The notes: a model not told the origin generated them from the letters alone. Shown: positions 17,096 to 27,438, numbered from the stretch's first letter. The stretch is DNA of 64,000 nt from Clostridiales bacterium (GCA_018335855.1 JAGXRM010000055.1:1-64000), one strand, 5' to 3'. Program-made: numbers and translations.

Positions 17096-17486
17096 TCACA
17101 GTTTTTACGGTGAGTCGAAAATGTTTGCCATCAGCTTCCACAATCCGCTGGTCAAGTAAGTGGACTACTAACGGATAAGGTATCGTTTCCACCTCTTCAC
17201 CTACTAAATTTTGCGTGAGCTTAAGAATTTGCTGACGAAGTGCCAGTTCAAGAAACTGGTCATCCAAGGGTCGGTGAAACTGGATACTTACTTCCTTAAT
17301 CAGTGCGGTCCGGTGGCTTTGCCACTGGGCTTCCATCTTTTTTAAACGTTCTTCTGTTTCATATAGGTTGACTTTAAGCTTTTCACGGGAAATATATAGT
17401 TCGTCCATGCGGCGGCTTAGATAAATATTCATCAAAACAGCGCCGAATATAGTACCGAGCAGTATCAGTGCCAGGTAACGTTTCAT
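17025..17486 (-). CDS. YtrI-like sporulation membrane protein
   Basis: 153-residue protein with an N-terminal transmembrane anchor (residues 5-24), a coiled-coil stretch (about 30-65) and a C-terminal globular part. Its start overlaps the ytrH stop by 4 bases, and the pair is divergent from dnaE, the same arrangement as ytrH-ytrI in Bacillus. Sequence identity alone would not suffice; the call leans on gene order. Confidence 0.65.
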   Translation of the reverse strand: MKRYLALILLGTIFGAVLMNIYLSRRMDELYISREKLKVNLYETEERLKKMEAQWQSHRTALIKEVSIQFHRPLDDQFLELALRQQILKLTQNLVGEEVETIPYPLVVHLLDQRIVEADGKHFRLTVKTVIIAEKLTYVLDHVPQMGQNDDEP

Positions 17487-17812
17487 CGCATCCGCCCGCC
17501 CGTTAGATGGAGAACCAGCAGATAGCCGGCATGGGCCCCCAAAAAAGCAGATAAAATTAACAGGAGTTGTTTGGCAAGGGTACCGACCTGCCAGCCCAGA
17601 AACCCTTCTTCAATGGCCCGGATCGTATCAAACGTACCGCCCATAGCGGTAACCAGAGCCCAAATCTTTAACTTGCCAGCCAGCTCCAACATGCTGTGGC
17701 CCGGTGCCTGCCCCATAAACACAGCGCCAAGGGACCCAATCAGCGTTCCTCCCAGGATCACGCCAAAAGCAATAAATGCATTAATTGTCAGTGTATCCAG
17801 CAACCTGCCCAT
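17483..17812 (-). CDS. ytrH: YtrH-like sporulation membrane protein
   Basis: 109-residue hydrophobic protein beginning MGRLLDTLTINAFIAFGVI, with about three transmembrane helices and an internal MGGTFDTIRAIEEGF. ATG 17812 follows GGGAGGG, and an extended upstream frame would run into the dnaE promoter region. YtrH family proteins are needed for cortex formation in the forespore. With the neighbouring ytrI-like gene it suggests an endospore former. Confidence 0.8.
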   Translation of the reverse strand: MGRLLDTLTINAFIAFGVILGGTLIGSLGAVFMGQAPGHSMLELAGKLKIWALVTAMGGTFDTIRAIEEGFLGWQVGTLAKQLLLILSAFLGAHAGYLLVLHLTGGRMR

Positions 17813-17933
17813 AAACGTCCCTCCCATGATAAAATAATATGGCGAAAAAGAAAGTTTTAGACATGTGTAGAGAAAAAGGAAAAGTATAGGGAAAAACCGA
17901 ATATTGTACAAAGATTGACATCGAGGTGAAAAC

Positions 17934-20900
17934 ATGACAAAACAACAATTTGTACATTTGCACGTCCATACAGAATATTCTCTGCTGGACGGAGCAGGCC
18001 GTGTTAAAAAATCGGTGGCCCGGGCTGCTGAATTTGGGATGCCCGCACTGGCTATCACCGACCACGGTGTAATGTACGGAGTTATTGACTTTTACAAAGC
18101 AGCAAAAAAAGCAGGAATTAAGCCTATAATCGGCTGCGAGGTTTACGTGGCACCACGCTCCCGTACAGACCGTGACTCGCGTCGTGATAGCAAGCAGCAC
18201 CATTTAGTTCTTCTCGCACGCAATATGGCCGGGTACAAAAACTTAATGGAACTGGTCAGTCGGGGATTCAGCGAGGGCTTTTATTATAAGCCCCGGGTAG
18301 ACCACGAACTGCTAAAACAGTACTCAGGGGGTTTAATTGCATTGTCCGCCTGTCTGGCCGGTGAGATTCCTGCAGCGATTATGGAACACCGCGAAGAAGA
18401 TGCTCTGCAAATTGTCCGTTTTTACCGTGAAACGTTCGGAGAAGAAAATTTCTTCCTGGAAATGCAGGACCACGGTATTCCGGAACAAAAAGTTGTGAAC
18501 CAGGGACTCATTCAATTGTCCAAAGCTACCGGGGCGCCTCTGGTTGCTTCTAACGATCTTCACTATATTGACCGCAGTGATGCGGAAGCTCATGACGTTT
18601 TGCTGTGTATCCAGACAGGCAAAACGATTGACGATACCAACCGGATGCGTTTTTCTACAGAAGAGTTTTATTTAAAGTCCGCCGAGGAGATGGCAACTCT
18701 TTTCCCGGAACAACTGCAGGCACTGGATAATACCCTGGCTGTTGCAGATGCCTGTGACCTTGAATTTGAATTCGGGAATACCCATTTGCCGGTTTATGAA
18801 ATACCTGTTGATTATGACGATAACAGCTATTTGCGTAAAGTGTGTATGGACGGCGCACAGGGTCGTTACAGAACAGGACTTTCCGCTGAAATTACGGAAC
18901 GACTGGACTTCGAATTAAATGTAATCAAACAAATGGGCTATGCTTCCTACTTTTTAATTGTATGGGACTTTATTCGTTACGCCCATGAAAACGGAATTTT
19001 AGTCGGGCCGGGACGGGGCTCGGCTGCAGGTAGCTTAGTGGCGTATTGTCTCGGTATTACCAACATTGATCCGCTCAAATACAATCTACTTTTTGAACGG
19101 TTTCTTAATCCCGAGCGGGTGACCATGCCTGATATCGATATCGACTTCTGCTATGAAAAACGGGAAAAAGTCATTGAATATGTGGTTGCAAAATACGGTG
19201 ATGAAAGCGTAGCGCAAATTATTACCTTTGGTACCATGGCCGCCCGGGCTGCCGTTCGTGATGTGGGTCGGGTACTGAATCTGCCGTACACAGAGGTAGA
19301 CAAGATTGCCAAGCTCATTCCGGCGGAGCTGAATATTTCCATCGCCGATGCGATGGAAAAAACGCCGGAACTGCAGGAGTTGGCAAAAAATGATCCAAGA
19401 GTGGCCAAGCTCATTGAACTGAGCCTGGCTGTTGAAGGGTTGCCACGTCATGCTTCCACTCACGCTGCCGGTGTAGTTATCTCCCGTGACCCTCTGGTAC
19501 AGTATGTGCCTCTGCAGAAATCAGGAAATGACGGCATGGTAACCCAGTTTCCCATGGGGACACTGGAAGAACTGGGCCTGTTGAAAATGGACTTTCTCGG
19601 ACTGCGCACCCTTACCATCATGGAAGAAGCAGTCCGCCTTATTAAGCTTTCTACCGGTAAAGATGTTGATATTTCAACGCTGCCCCTGGAAGACGAAGCA
19701 ACATTTCGTTTACTCTCCCAGGGAGATGCGGCCGGCGTATTCCAGTTGGAATCCAGCGGGATGCGGAGCGTTCTGAGAGAATTAAAGCCGAACGTTTTTG
19801 AAGATATTATTGCTGTGGTGGCTTTGTACCGACCCGGCCCCATGGAGCAGATTCCCACGTTTATTCAAAGTAAGCACGGTCATGTGCCGATTCGCTACGC
19901 ACATCCGTCACTGGAACCAATTCTGAAAGAAACCTACGGGGTCATGGTTTACCAGGAACAAATTATGCAGGTGGCAGCTGCCATGGCCGGATTTTCCCTG
20001 GGCGAGGCAGACTTGCTTCGCCGGGCCATCGGTAAAAAGAAATTAGAAGTACTGAACGAACAGCGTGAAAAGTTCGTTAAAGGTTGTACAGTAAAAGGCC
20101 ACCCGGCAAAAGTGGCCAATGAAATTTATGATCTGATTGTTAAATTTGCTTCCTACGGCTTTAATAAATCCCACGCTGCTGCGTATGCTCTGATTGCTTA
20201 CCAGACCGCCTACCTGAAAGCGAACTACACCACTCAGTTTATGGCAGCCCTGCTGACAGGTGTCATGGGTACAACCGATAAAGTTGCTGCTTATATTGTT
20301 GACAGTAAACGGATGGGGATTGATGTGCTGGCCCCCGATATAAATATCAGTGAGGCAAACTTTACTGTCAGCGGTGATAAAGAAATTCGCTCAGGGCTGT
20401 CAGCAGTTAAGAATGTCGGAATGGGCGCGATTGAATCTATATTAAAGGCACGCGGTGAGCACGGGGATTTTACTTCTCTGCGGGATTTCTGTTCCAGAGT
20501 GGATTTACGCACCTGTAATAAAAAAGTACTGGAGAACCTAATAAAAAGTGGTGCTTTCGACTGCCTCGGCGCAAACCGGGCACAACTACTGGCAATATTG
20601 GAAGATACTGTGGTTGCCGGGCAGACAATGCAAAGGGAGCGGCAAAACGGTCAGATGTCTATGTTTGAAATCGCCGAAGAAGATTGCGAGTGGGTAAAAC
20701 TAAGGGACGAACTGCCTGAACTACCACCGCTTTCCCCGCGGGAACGGTTAGCGATGGAAAAAGAAGCGATTGGCTTGTATATAAGCGGCCACCCGTTGCA
20801 GGAATATGAAAATGTTCTCAATCACTACCCGTATTTGACGAACTGTACCGCACTCAAGCAGGCTCAGGACAACAAGCAAGTGGTCGTTGCCGGCATGATT

Positions 20901-21359
20901 GGCGGTGTTAAGCAAATTGTCACGAAGGCCGGTAAACCCATGGCGTTTTTCATGCTGGAAGACTTACAGGATCAAGTGGAAGTGGTGGTCTTTTCTGCCA
21001 TTTATGATATAGCCAGACCCTACCTGGAGAACGACCGGGTTGTTGTTGTCCAGGGAAGGACAAGCCACAAAGAGGAAGAAGACGTTAAGATTATCGCAGA
21101 CAGTATAGCGCCGCTGCCGGTGGAAGCGAGGGAAGTGGTTATCCACTGCAACGAAACCGGCAGCATCAGCCATCTGCTCACACTAAAAGATTTGCTACAG
21201 GGAATTCGTGGTACTCTGCCTGTTTATCTCTATTTTCCTGAAGAAAAAAAGAAAGTGCTTTTAGCACAAAATTATTGGGTTAACGAGGATGACCCCCGGC
21301 TTTTGGAGGTAGAAAAGCTGTTCGGCAGGGATGCTGTCTGCGTCAATAAAGCAGGATAA
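17934..21359 (+). CDS. dnaE: DNA polymerase III alpha subunit
   Basis: 1141-residue replicative polymerase. The N-terminal PHP domain starts HLHVHTEYSLLDGA. The polymerase palm has the catalytic acidic motif MPDIDIDF (about residue 400), then the fingers motif GPGRGSAAGS upstream and VYQEQIM downstream. The helix-hairpin-helix region (NKKVLENLIKSGAFD) is followed by a C-terminal OB-fold beginning VVVAGMIGGVKQIVTKAGKPM. Length and order are those of DnaE1-type enzymes. Confidence 0.97.
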   Translation: MTKQQFVHLHVHTEYSLLDGAGRVKKSVARAAEFGMPALAITDHGVMYGVIDFYKAAKKAGIKPIIGCEVYVAPRSRTDRDSRRDSKQHHLVLLARNMAGYKNLMELVSRGFSEGFYYKPRVDHELLKQYSGGLIALSACLAGEIPAAIMEHREEDALQIVRFYRETFGEENFFLEMQDHGIPEQKVVNQGLIQLSKATGAPLVASNDLHYIDRSDAEAHDVLLCIQTGKTIDDTNRMRFSTEEFYLKSAEEMATLFPEQLQALDNTLAVADACDLEFEFGNTHLPVYEIPVDYDDNSYLRKVCMDGAQGRYRTGLSAEITERLDFELNVIKQMGYASYFLIVWDFIRYAHENGILVGPGRGSAAGSLVAYCLGITNIDPLKYNLLFERFLNPERVTMPDIDIDFCYEKREKVIEYVVAKYGDESVAQIITFGTMAARAAVRDVGRVLNLPYTEVDKIAKLIPAELNISIADAMEKTPELQELAKNDPRVAKLIELSLAVEGLPRHASTHAAGVVISRDPLVQYVPLQKSGNDGMVTQFPMGTLEELGLLKMDFLGLRTLTIMEEAVRLIKLSTGKDVDISTLPLEDEATFRLLSQGDAAGVFQLESSGMRSVLRELKPNVFEDIIAVVALYRPGPMEQIPTFIQSKHGHVPIRYAHPSLEPILKETYGVMVYQEQIMQVAAAMAGFSLGEADLLRRAIGKKKLEVLNEQREKFVKGCTVKGHPAKVANEIYDLIVKFASYGFNKSHAAAYALIAYQTAYLKANYTTQFMAALLTGVMGTTDKVAAYIVDSKRMGIDVLAPDINISEANFTVSGDKEIRSGLSAVKNVGMGAIESILKARGEHGDFTSLRDFCSRVDLRTCNKKVLENLIKSGAFDCLGANRAQLLAILEDTVVAGQTMQRERQNGQMSMFEIAEEDCEWVKLRDELPELPPLSPRERLAMEKEAIGLYISGHPLQEYENVLNHYPYLTNCTALKQAQDNKQVVVAGMIGGVKQIVTKAGKPMAFFMLEDLQDQVEVVVFSAIYDIARPYLENDRVVVVQGRTSHKEEEDVKIIADSIAPLPVEAREVVIHCNETGSISHLLTLKDLLQGIRGTLPVYLYFPEEKKKVLLAQNYWVNEDDPRLLEVEKLFGRDAVCVNKAG

Positions 21360-21418
21360 GCTGACTTTTTGCGGGGCAAATTATGGGCAGGCCATTTTAA
21401 GTGAGGAGTCTACTTTAT

Positions 21419-22378
21419 ATGCGAAAAATAGGTGTTTTAACATCCGGAGGCGATGCTCCTGGAATGAATGCAGCACTCCGGGCAGTCGTCCGTAAGGCCA
21501 TCTACCATGGTTTGGAAGTCGTCGGCTTCCGCCGTGGCTTTCATGGCTTAATTTATGGCGAATACGCGCCGATGGAGTTAGGTTCTGTCGCCGATATTAT
21601 TCACCGCGGCGGTACAACGTTACGCACGGCCAGGGCGCCGGAATTTCTCGAACCTGTCGGCCGGGAGAAAGCGCTGGAAACAATCAGCGCCAGCGGAATT
21701 GACGCCCTGATTGTTATTGGCGGGGACGGCTCTTTCAAAGGAGCCGCAGCACTGGAGGGTGCCGGCATACAAACCATCGGCATACCGGGGACCATTGACA
21801 ACGATATCGCCTGTACTGAATACAGTATTGGCTTTGATACTGCCGTCAATAACGTCACCGATGCAATCAATAAAGTCAGGGATACAGCCACATCCCACGA
21901 ACGCGTCTACCTTATTGAAGTGATGGGCCGTACAACCGGCCATATTGCGCTGGCAGCGGGAGTCGCCGGCGGTGCAGAGTCCATACTTGTGCCCGAGGTT
22001 CCTTTTGAACTGGACCATGTATGCGAGCGGCTTCACCGGGGCGTACGCCGTGGTAAGCTTCACAGTATTATTCTGGTTGCCGAAGGAGTGAGGAGTGCCA
22101 TTGATATCGGTAAACAACTGGAAGATCTGACAAAAATGGAGACACGGGTCACCATACTTGGCCATCTGCAGCGGGGTGGCACACCCACTGCATTCGACCG
22201 GATGCTTGCGAGCCGAATGGGCGCCGCCGCAGTAGACCTTTTACGTTCCGGTTGTCACGGTCAAATGGTCGGCATCGAGGCAGGCCAGATCTGTGCCACA
22301 CCATTTGCCGAGGCACTGGCACAGGACAAGCCGTTCCCCATGGATTTGTATGAATTAGCGACAATATTAGCCATATAA
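21419..22378 (+). CDS. pfkA: ATP-dependent 6-phosphofructokinase
   Basis: 319-residue glycolytic enzyme phosphorylating fructose 6-phosphate. It has MRKIGVLTSGGDAPGMN at the N-terminus, GGDGSFKGA (about 102) with the Gly associated with ATP rather than PPi use, and the catalytic PGTIDNDIACTEYSIGFDTA. ATG 21419 follows GTGAGGAGT. Pyruvate kinase follows 25 bases downstream, the usual Firmicute pfkA-pyk operon. Confidence 0.96.
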   Translation: MRKIGVLTSGGDAPGMNAALRAVVRKAIYHGLEVVGFRRGFHGLIYGEYAPMELGSVADIIHRGGTTLRTARAPEFLEPVGREKALETISASGIDALIVIGGDGSFKGAAALEGAGIQTIGIPGTIDNDIACTEYSIGFDTAVNNVTDAINKVRDTATSHERVYLIEVMGRTTGHIALAAGVAGGAESILVPEVPFELDHVCERLHRGVRRGKLHSIILVAEGVRSAIDIGKQLEDLTKMETRVTILGHLQRGGTPTAFDRMLASRMGAAAVDLLRSGCHGQMVGIEAGQICATPFAEALAQDKPFPMDLYELATILAI

Positions 22379-22403
22379 GTATAAGCCGACGGAGGAGGTA
22401 ACT

Positions 22404-24152
22404 ATGAGGAGGACAAAAATTGTCTGTACACTGGGACCCGCCAGCAGCACTGTTCCCGTACTCAAGCAACTAATGGCTGCAGGGATGGATGTGGCCAGGT
22501 TAAATTTTTCCCACGGCACCCACGAAGAACATGTTGTAACTATTGCCGCCGCAAGACAGGCCATTGCAGAACAACACAGCAATGTGGCATTGCTCCTGGA
22601 CACCAAGGGACCTGAAATCCGTATTGGCATATTTGCTGAGGGAAGTGTTATTTTAAAGGAAGGTGAACACTTTAAGCTTATCACGGACGAAGTAATCGGG
22701 AGTGAAACCGGCGTCCACGTTAACTATCGCGGGCTTGTCCATGATGTTGAACCGGGCATGAAAATACTGCTGGATGACGGTCTGATTATCCTGGAAGTGA
22801 TGGAGACTACTGCCAATGAAATACGCTGTCTTGTGTTAAATGGCGGGGAACTGACTAATCGAAAAGGAGTGAATGTTCCCGGTGCTCTCCTTAGCCTGCC
22901 GGCTATGTCCGATAAAGACAGAGAAGACATCGTTTTCGCCGTAAAGAACGACCTGGATTTTATTGCCGCATCCTTCGTCCGGAAACCATCTGATGTCTTA
23001 GCCATTCGAGCCATCCTGGAAGAACACCGTTCGCATATTCAAATTATCGCCAAAATTGAGAACCAGGAAGGTGTCGATAACCTGGACAAAATCCTGGCGG
23101 TAGCTGATGGCATCATGGTCGCCCGCGGTGATTTGGGCGTGGAAATTCCCACCGAAGATGTGCCTCTGGTTCAGAAAATGATCATAACCAAATGCAATTC
23201 TGTGGGAAAACCGGTTATAACGGCTACACAGATGCTGGATTCAATGATACGGAATCCCCGTCCTACCCGGGCTGAAGCCAGTGACGTCGCCAACGCCATC
23301 TTTGATGGTACAGACGCAGTGATGCTCTCCGGAGAAACAGCTGTTGGCCGCTATCCCCTGGAAACGGTACAGACGATGGCACGGATTGCTGAACGGGCTG
23401 AAACCGCCCTCCACTATGCGCAAATGCTGGAAAATTTTGATCCGCCTGCGGAACGGAGCGTCACAGACGCCATCTCCTACGCTACATGCTATGCTGCGCA
23501 AGAGCTGGGGGCCAAGGCTATCATCACAGCAACCCAATCGGGTTTTACTGCGAAAGCAGTCTCTAAATATAAGCCTAAAGCAAGAATCATCGCAGTCACA
23601 CCACGTGAACCGGTGGCGCGTAAATTAGCATTGACATGGGGCACCTTTCCCGTTCTCTGCCGGCCTACAAACTCGACTGATGAGATGTTTGCCACAGCGA
23701 TAGAAGCGGCGCTGGGAAGCGGTTACATATCAAACGGTGATCTGGTCATAATCACGGCCGGCGTACCAGTCGGTGTCAGCGGTACTACCAACCTGCTTCG
23801 GGTCCACACTGTTGGTGAGATTCTCATGCGAGGTACAGGTCTGGGCAAAAAGCCGGGCACCGGTAAAGTACGAATTGCCCTAAACGGCGAGGAAGCCGAA
23901 AAGTTACAAGAAGGTGAAATTCTCGTTGCGCCCTGCACCGACAGCGAATACATCCCATATCTTCGCAGAGCCGCCGGATTAATCGTGGAAGAAGGCGGAT
24001 TAACATCCCATGCCGCCGTTGTGGCAATACACATGGGGCTGCCTGTAATTGTAGGTGTCGAACATGCAATCTCGAACCTCACCAATGGGGAAACGGTGAC
24101 GCTCGATACGGTCAGGGGCTTAATTTACCGGGGCAAGGCAACAATACTATAG
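22404..24152 (+). CDS. pyk: Pyruvate kinase with C-terminal PEP-utiliser domain
   Basis: 582-residue enzyme converting PEP and ADP to pyruvate and ATP. MRRTKIVCTLGPASS opens the barrel. K+/Mg2+ and substrate motifs include RLNFSHG, DTKGPEIRIG, IIAKIENQEGV and MVARGDLGVEIP. The final about 110 residues add the PEP-utiliser mobile domain with GGLTSHAAVVA, whose His is the phospho-acceptor equivalent. This extension is typical of Bacilli and Clostridia. Confidence 0.96.
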   Translation: MRRTKIVCTLGPASSTVPVLKQLMAAGMDVARLNFSHGTHEEHVVTIAAARQAIAEQHSNVALLLDTKGPEIRIGIFAEGSVILKEGEHFKLITDEVIGSETGVHVNYRGLVHDVEPGMKILLDDGLIILEVMETTANEIRCLVLNGGELTNRKGVNVPGALLSLPAMSDKDREDIVFAVKNDLDFIAASFVRKPSDVLAIRAILEEHRSHIQIIAKIENQEGVDNLDKILAVADGIMVARGDLGVEIPTEDVPLVQKMIITKCNSVGKPVITATQMLDSMIRNPRPTRAEASDVANAIFDGTDAVMLSGETAVGRYPLETVQTMARIAERAETALHYAQMLENFDPPAERSVTDAISYATCYAAQELGAKAIITATQSGFTAKAVSKYKPKARIIAVTPREPVARKLALTWGTFPVLCRPTNSTDEMFATAIEAALGSGYISNGDLVIITAGVPVGVSGTTNLLRVHTVGEILMRGTGLGKKPGTGKVRIALNGEEAEKLQEGEILVAPCTDSEYIPYLRRAAGLIVEEGGLTSHAAVVAIHMGLPVIVGVEHAISNLTNGETVTLDTVRGLIYRGKATIL

Positions 24153-24163
24153 GAGTTGATAGG

Positions 24164-24592
24164 ATGAAGAGCGGGGAAGCAATCGTCCGAGTCCGTTATG
24201 CGGAAACAGACCAGATGGGTGTTGTCTATTACGCCAACTATTTTACCTGGCTGGAAGTGGGCAGAACCGAATATTTCAGACAGATGGGGATGCCTTACAG
24301 TGAAGTTGAGAAAAATGATATTCTTTTGCCGGTCACCAAAGCATTCTGCCAATATAAATCACCGGCACGCTATGATGATACCCTGCGAATTGTTACAAAC
24401 ATTGCCAGTCTGCAGGAAGTACGTATTGCATTTAAATATGAAGTCTTCAGGCACGAAACCGGAGAATTGCTGGCCAACGGTGAAACAGAACATGCTTTTG
24501 TTAACCGTCAGGGCCGGCCGGTCGTTCTTAAAAAACATAACCCGTTTCTGTGGAAACGCCTGCAGGAAACTGCAGGGGAACATGTGGAGTAG
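24164..24592 (+). CDS. YbgC/4HBT-family acyl-CoA thioesterase
   Basis: 142-residue hotdog-fold thioesterase. The active-site segment RYAETDQMGVVYYANYFTW (about 11-29) contains the conserved Asp and the Y-x-N signature of 4-hydroxybenzoyl-CoA-type thioesterases. It starts 11 bases after pyk, so is probably in the glycolytic transcript. The acyl-CoA substrate is unknown. Confidence 0.88.
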   Translation: MKSGEAIVRVRYAETDQMGVVYYANYFTWLEVGRTEYFRQMGMPYSEVEKNDILLPVTKAFCQYKSPARYDDTLRIVTNIASLQEVRIAFKYEVFRHETGELLANGETEHAFVNRQGRPVVLKKHNPFLWKRLQETAGEHVE

Positions 24593-24595
24593 ACA

Positions 24596-24988
24596 ATGTT
24601 TGCAAAACTTCTGATTCTTTTCACCCTGGGACCTTTATTAGAACTTTATCTGTTAATTGAAGTAGGACGGGCAATAGGTACAGGGCCGACAGTCCTGCTT
24701 GTGGTATCCACCGGTTTCTTTGGTGTCATGTTAGCCAGAGCCGAGGGATTTCTCGTCCTGCGCAGAATCGGTGATAACCTGCGCAGCGGCGAAGTACCGG
24801 GAGACGAACTTTTAAACGGTGTTCTGATTCTTATCGGCGCCGCCTTTCTGTTAACACCGGGCCTAATCTCAGACACGGCAGGGTTTTTACTATTAATTCC
24901 CGGCAGCCGTAACCGGGTTAAACATATTATCCGCCGCAAACTTAAAAAAGCTCTGGACGACGGAACCATGCGCATTTTCTGGCGATAA
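24596..24988 (+). CDS. fxsA: FxsA family membrane protein
   Basis: 130-residue protein with two to three transmembrane helices, starting MFAKLLILFTLGPLLELYLLI, with the family segment ILIGAAFLLTPGLISDTAGF and a basic C-terminal tail. Three bases after the thioesterase stop, hence co-translated. FxsA proteins affect phage exclusion in E. coli; the role here is unknown. Confidence 0.88.
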   Translation: MFAKLLILFTLGPLLELYLLIEVGRAIGTGPTVLLVVSTGFFGVMLARAEGFLVLRRIGDNLRSGEVPGDELLNGVLILIGAAFLLTPGLISDTAGFLLLIPGSRNRVKHIIRRKLKKALDDGTMRIFWR

Positions 24989-25010
24989 GGCTTAAAGGAG
25001 GTTAGTAACC

Positions 25011-26063
25011 ATGTCAGATAAACCACAAATCGGTATTGTTTATCATCCCAACTACTTTATACATACGAATGACAATCATCCGGAAAAAAAAGAAAGGCTT
25101 CAGGCCATTCTTACCCAACTTAAAGAAGAAGAGCTATTCGTAAAACTTCAGCAGCTGGCTCCATATCCGGCAACCGCAGACGAAATCGGCACAGTCCACA
25201 CCAAGCAGCACATAGAGCATCTCCGCGGCCTCTGCGAACGCCGTGCTACCTACCTGGACCCAGATACATACCTTACTCCGCAGTCCTACGACGTCGCTCT
25301 CCTGTCAGCCGGCGGTGCCCTTACAGCCATGCGTGCAGTCATGGACAACAAACTAAAAACATGCTATGCCCTGAGTCGGCCTCCAGGCCATCACGCCGAG
25401 CCAAACAGAGGGATGGGCTTCTGTCTCTTTAACAACGGCGCCATCGCTACCCGCCATGCACTGGAAGAATACAATCTCTCGCGAATTCTATATTTGGACT
25501 GGGATGTTCACCACGGTAATGGCGTACAAAAGACATTCTACCATGATCCCCGGGTTCTGTTCGTTTCTATTCACCAAAGCCCCGCCTACCCCGGAACTGG
25601 TCATGTCAACGAAACAGGCGAAGGCGAAGGGAAGGGCTACACTGTGAATATTCCCCTCCCACCCGGATGCGGCGATCGTCACTACGCCAAAGTCTTCGAT
25701 CAAATTGTCATGCCCCTGGCTGATAAATTTAAACCTGAACTGCTTATGGTTTCCGCCGGTCAGGATGCGTATCACGAAGATCCGTTAGCCGGCATGTGCA
25801 TCAGCTTCGAAGGCTTTGCCAATATGGCCCGCCATGCCAAAAAAATTGCCGACAAATACACCGACGGCAAAGCAGTCCTTTTCTTAGAAGGAGGCTACCA
25901 CCTCCGTGGTCTCTCTGAGGCCGTCATCACAATACTTTCAGAATTTGGCGGCTGGGAACGACCTATAAACCCAGAACCCGCCCCCAATATGACTCCCATG
26001 TACGACGACCCCGATGCAATTATCGAAGCCGTCAAGAAAGCCAGTATGCTCTTAAACAGCTAA
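25011..26063 (+). CDS. Histone deacetylase-family (AcuC-like) deacetylase
   Basis: 350-residue zinc-dependent amidohydrolase of the HDAC/AcuC/APAH family. It shows RPPGHHAEPNRGMGFCLFNN (active-site His pair about residues 126-127), metal-ligand motif YLDWDVHHGNG (about 165), SAGQDAYHEDPL with the second Asp ligand, and LEGGYHLRG with the transition-state Tyr. Substrates may be acetyl-lysines (for example on acetyl-CoA synthetase) or acetylpolyamines; sequence does not decide. Confidence 0.88.
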   Translation: MSDKPQIGIVYHPNYFIHTNDNHPEKKERLQAILTQLKEEELFVKLQQLAPYPATADEIGTVHTKQHIEHLRGLCERRATYLDPDTYLTPQSYDVALLSAGGALTAMRAVMDNKLKTCYALSRPPGHHAEPNRGMGFCLFNNGAIATRHALEEYNLSRILYLDWDVHHGNGVQKTFYHDPRVLFVSIHQSPAYPGTGHVNETGEGEGKGYTVNIPLPPGCGDRHYAKVFDQIVMPLADKFKPELLMVSAGQDAYHEDPLAGMCISFEGFANMARHAKKIADKYTDGKAVLFLEGGYHLRGLSEAVITILSEFGGWERPINPEPAPNMTPMYDDPDAIIEAVKKASMLLNS

Positions 26064-26067
26064 ATAG

Positions 26068-26107
26068 AAAGAAGACAGAGGAATGTATTATTCCCTGTCT
26101 TCTTTTT
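26068..26107. terminator. Terminator between convergent genes
   Basis: AAAGAAGACAGAGGAAT-GTATT-ATTCCCTGTCTTCTTTTT, a long near-perfect stem with a T tract. Confidence 0.9.
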
Positions 26108-26115
26108 ATTTGTAA

Positions 26116-27438
26116 TTACTTTGAAAAGTCATTAATGATCAGGCCGGTAATTAATTTCGGGTAGAAGTAGGTGGACTTTTGGGGCATTTTATCGCCAGCG
26201 GCAGCTACTTCTGTTACTTCTTTGACCAGGGTTGGGTTGAGGAAGATGGCAGCCTGGTATTCACCGGCGTCGACACTTTCTAACGCCTTGGCTTCTTCCC
26301 TGGTATAGGTTAGGTTTGTGCCGCTGTGACGGGCTTCTTTATCAATGCCTAGAGCCTCTTCCAGGACCAGACATTGGAGTATGGCCACGTCAAGTTCCCG
26401 CCATTGCGCGCTGTACGCGCCACAGCGGCTTGCCATGAGCCTGTTTTCAACGCCGCGGGGGATGGAGAGGCGGTAGAGTATGTTGTCGCCTAAGTAGACA
26501 GAGAAAGCGTTTGCTGAAGCCATGGCTTCTTTCATGGAAGCCAGTTCGACGGATAGGGCAGTTGCTCTGTCATTTGAGGGAAAAGTGGCGGATAAAACAG
26601 TGAAATTTTGTGCCACTTTATCCAGGAATTGTTGAGGTGAAAAGTTATGTATATTTTTTACGAGTCTGTGGGTAGGAAGAATGATCAGGCCGGGGTCGTG
26701 GAGGTTCACCAGGGTCATGAGGGTGAAGCCGAATTCGTTGCGGCCCTGGGCCTGCATTTCTTTGTGGTAGTTGAGGGCTGTTTCATAGCGATGGTGGCCG
26801 TCGGCGATGTAGATTTTTTTAGAGTCGAAGAGTGCGGTGATACAGGAGAGGTCTCCTTCGTCTGAGAGAAGCCAGAGCCGGTGTGCTTCGCCGTTTTCGG
26901 CAGTAAAGGCAACGTCCGGTTCACGGTTTTTGTAACCGGTCGCGATGGTTTCCACGGAGAGGGACGGGTCATCGTATAACCCGAAGATGGGACTGAAATT
27001 GGCGCCGCAGTGACGTAATAATTCCAGGCGGTCGGCTTTGGCTTTAGAAAGTGTTTCCTCGTGGGGGAGGATTGTACCTGAACTGTAATCTTCGACGCCG
27101 ACGCCGCAGATGATACCGCTGCGGGTGAGACGTTGATCTTCAACGGTGAACTCTTGCTCGTAGAGATAGATGGACGGCTTTTGATCGTGAATGAGGATAT
27201 TTTGCTGGAGCCAGTTGGAAAAGAATGCGGCGGAACGGGTATAGCGGTTGTCGTTTGCGTCATCGTTGTCACGAATCCGGCCGTACTCCAGACGAATGAT
27301 ATTATAGGGGCTTTTTTCGTAAAAGCCAATTTGCGCTTCTTCATTGATCACGTCATAGGGCGGTGTGATCAGGTCGGGCATGTTGCCGGCTTTGTCCGGG
27401 TTATAGCGGACACCGCGGATGGGAACAATTTTTGCCAT
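26116..27438 (-). CDS. DUF1015 family protein
   Basis: 440-residue cytosolic protein opening MAKIVPIRGVRYNPDKAG and PPYDVI, with the family signature IADGHHRYETAL near residue 215 (ParB/sulfiredoxin-like fold by family knowledge). GGAGGAGG lies 10 bases before ATG 27438. DUF1015 proteins often neighbour serine or amino-acid metabolism genes, but here none is adjacent; no function is assigned. Confidence 0.85.
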   Translation of the reverse strand: MAKIVPIRGVRYNPDKAGNMPDLITPPYDVINEEAQIGFYEKSPYNIIRLEYGRIRDNDDANDNRYTRSAAFFSNWLQQNILIHDQKPSIYLYEQEFTVEDQRLTRSGIICGVGVEDYSSGTILPHEETLSKAKADRLELLRHCGANFSPIFGLYDDPSLSVETIATGYKNREPDVAFTAENGEAHRLWLLSDEGDLSCITALFDSKKIYIADGHHRYETALNYHKEMQAQGRNEFGFTLMTLVNLHDPGLIILPTHRLVKNIHNFSPQQFLDKVAQNFTVLSATFPSNDRATALSVELASMKEAMASANAFSVYLGDNILYRLSIPRGVENRLMASRCGAYSAQWRELDVAILQCLVLEEALGIDKEARHSGTNLTYTREEAKALESVDAGEYQAAIFLNPTLVKEVTEVAAAGDKMPQKSTYFYPKLITGLIINDFSK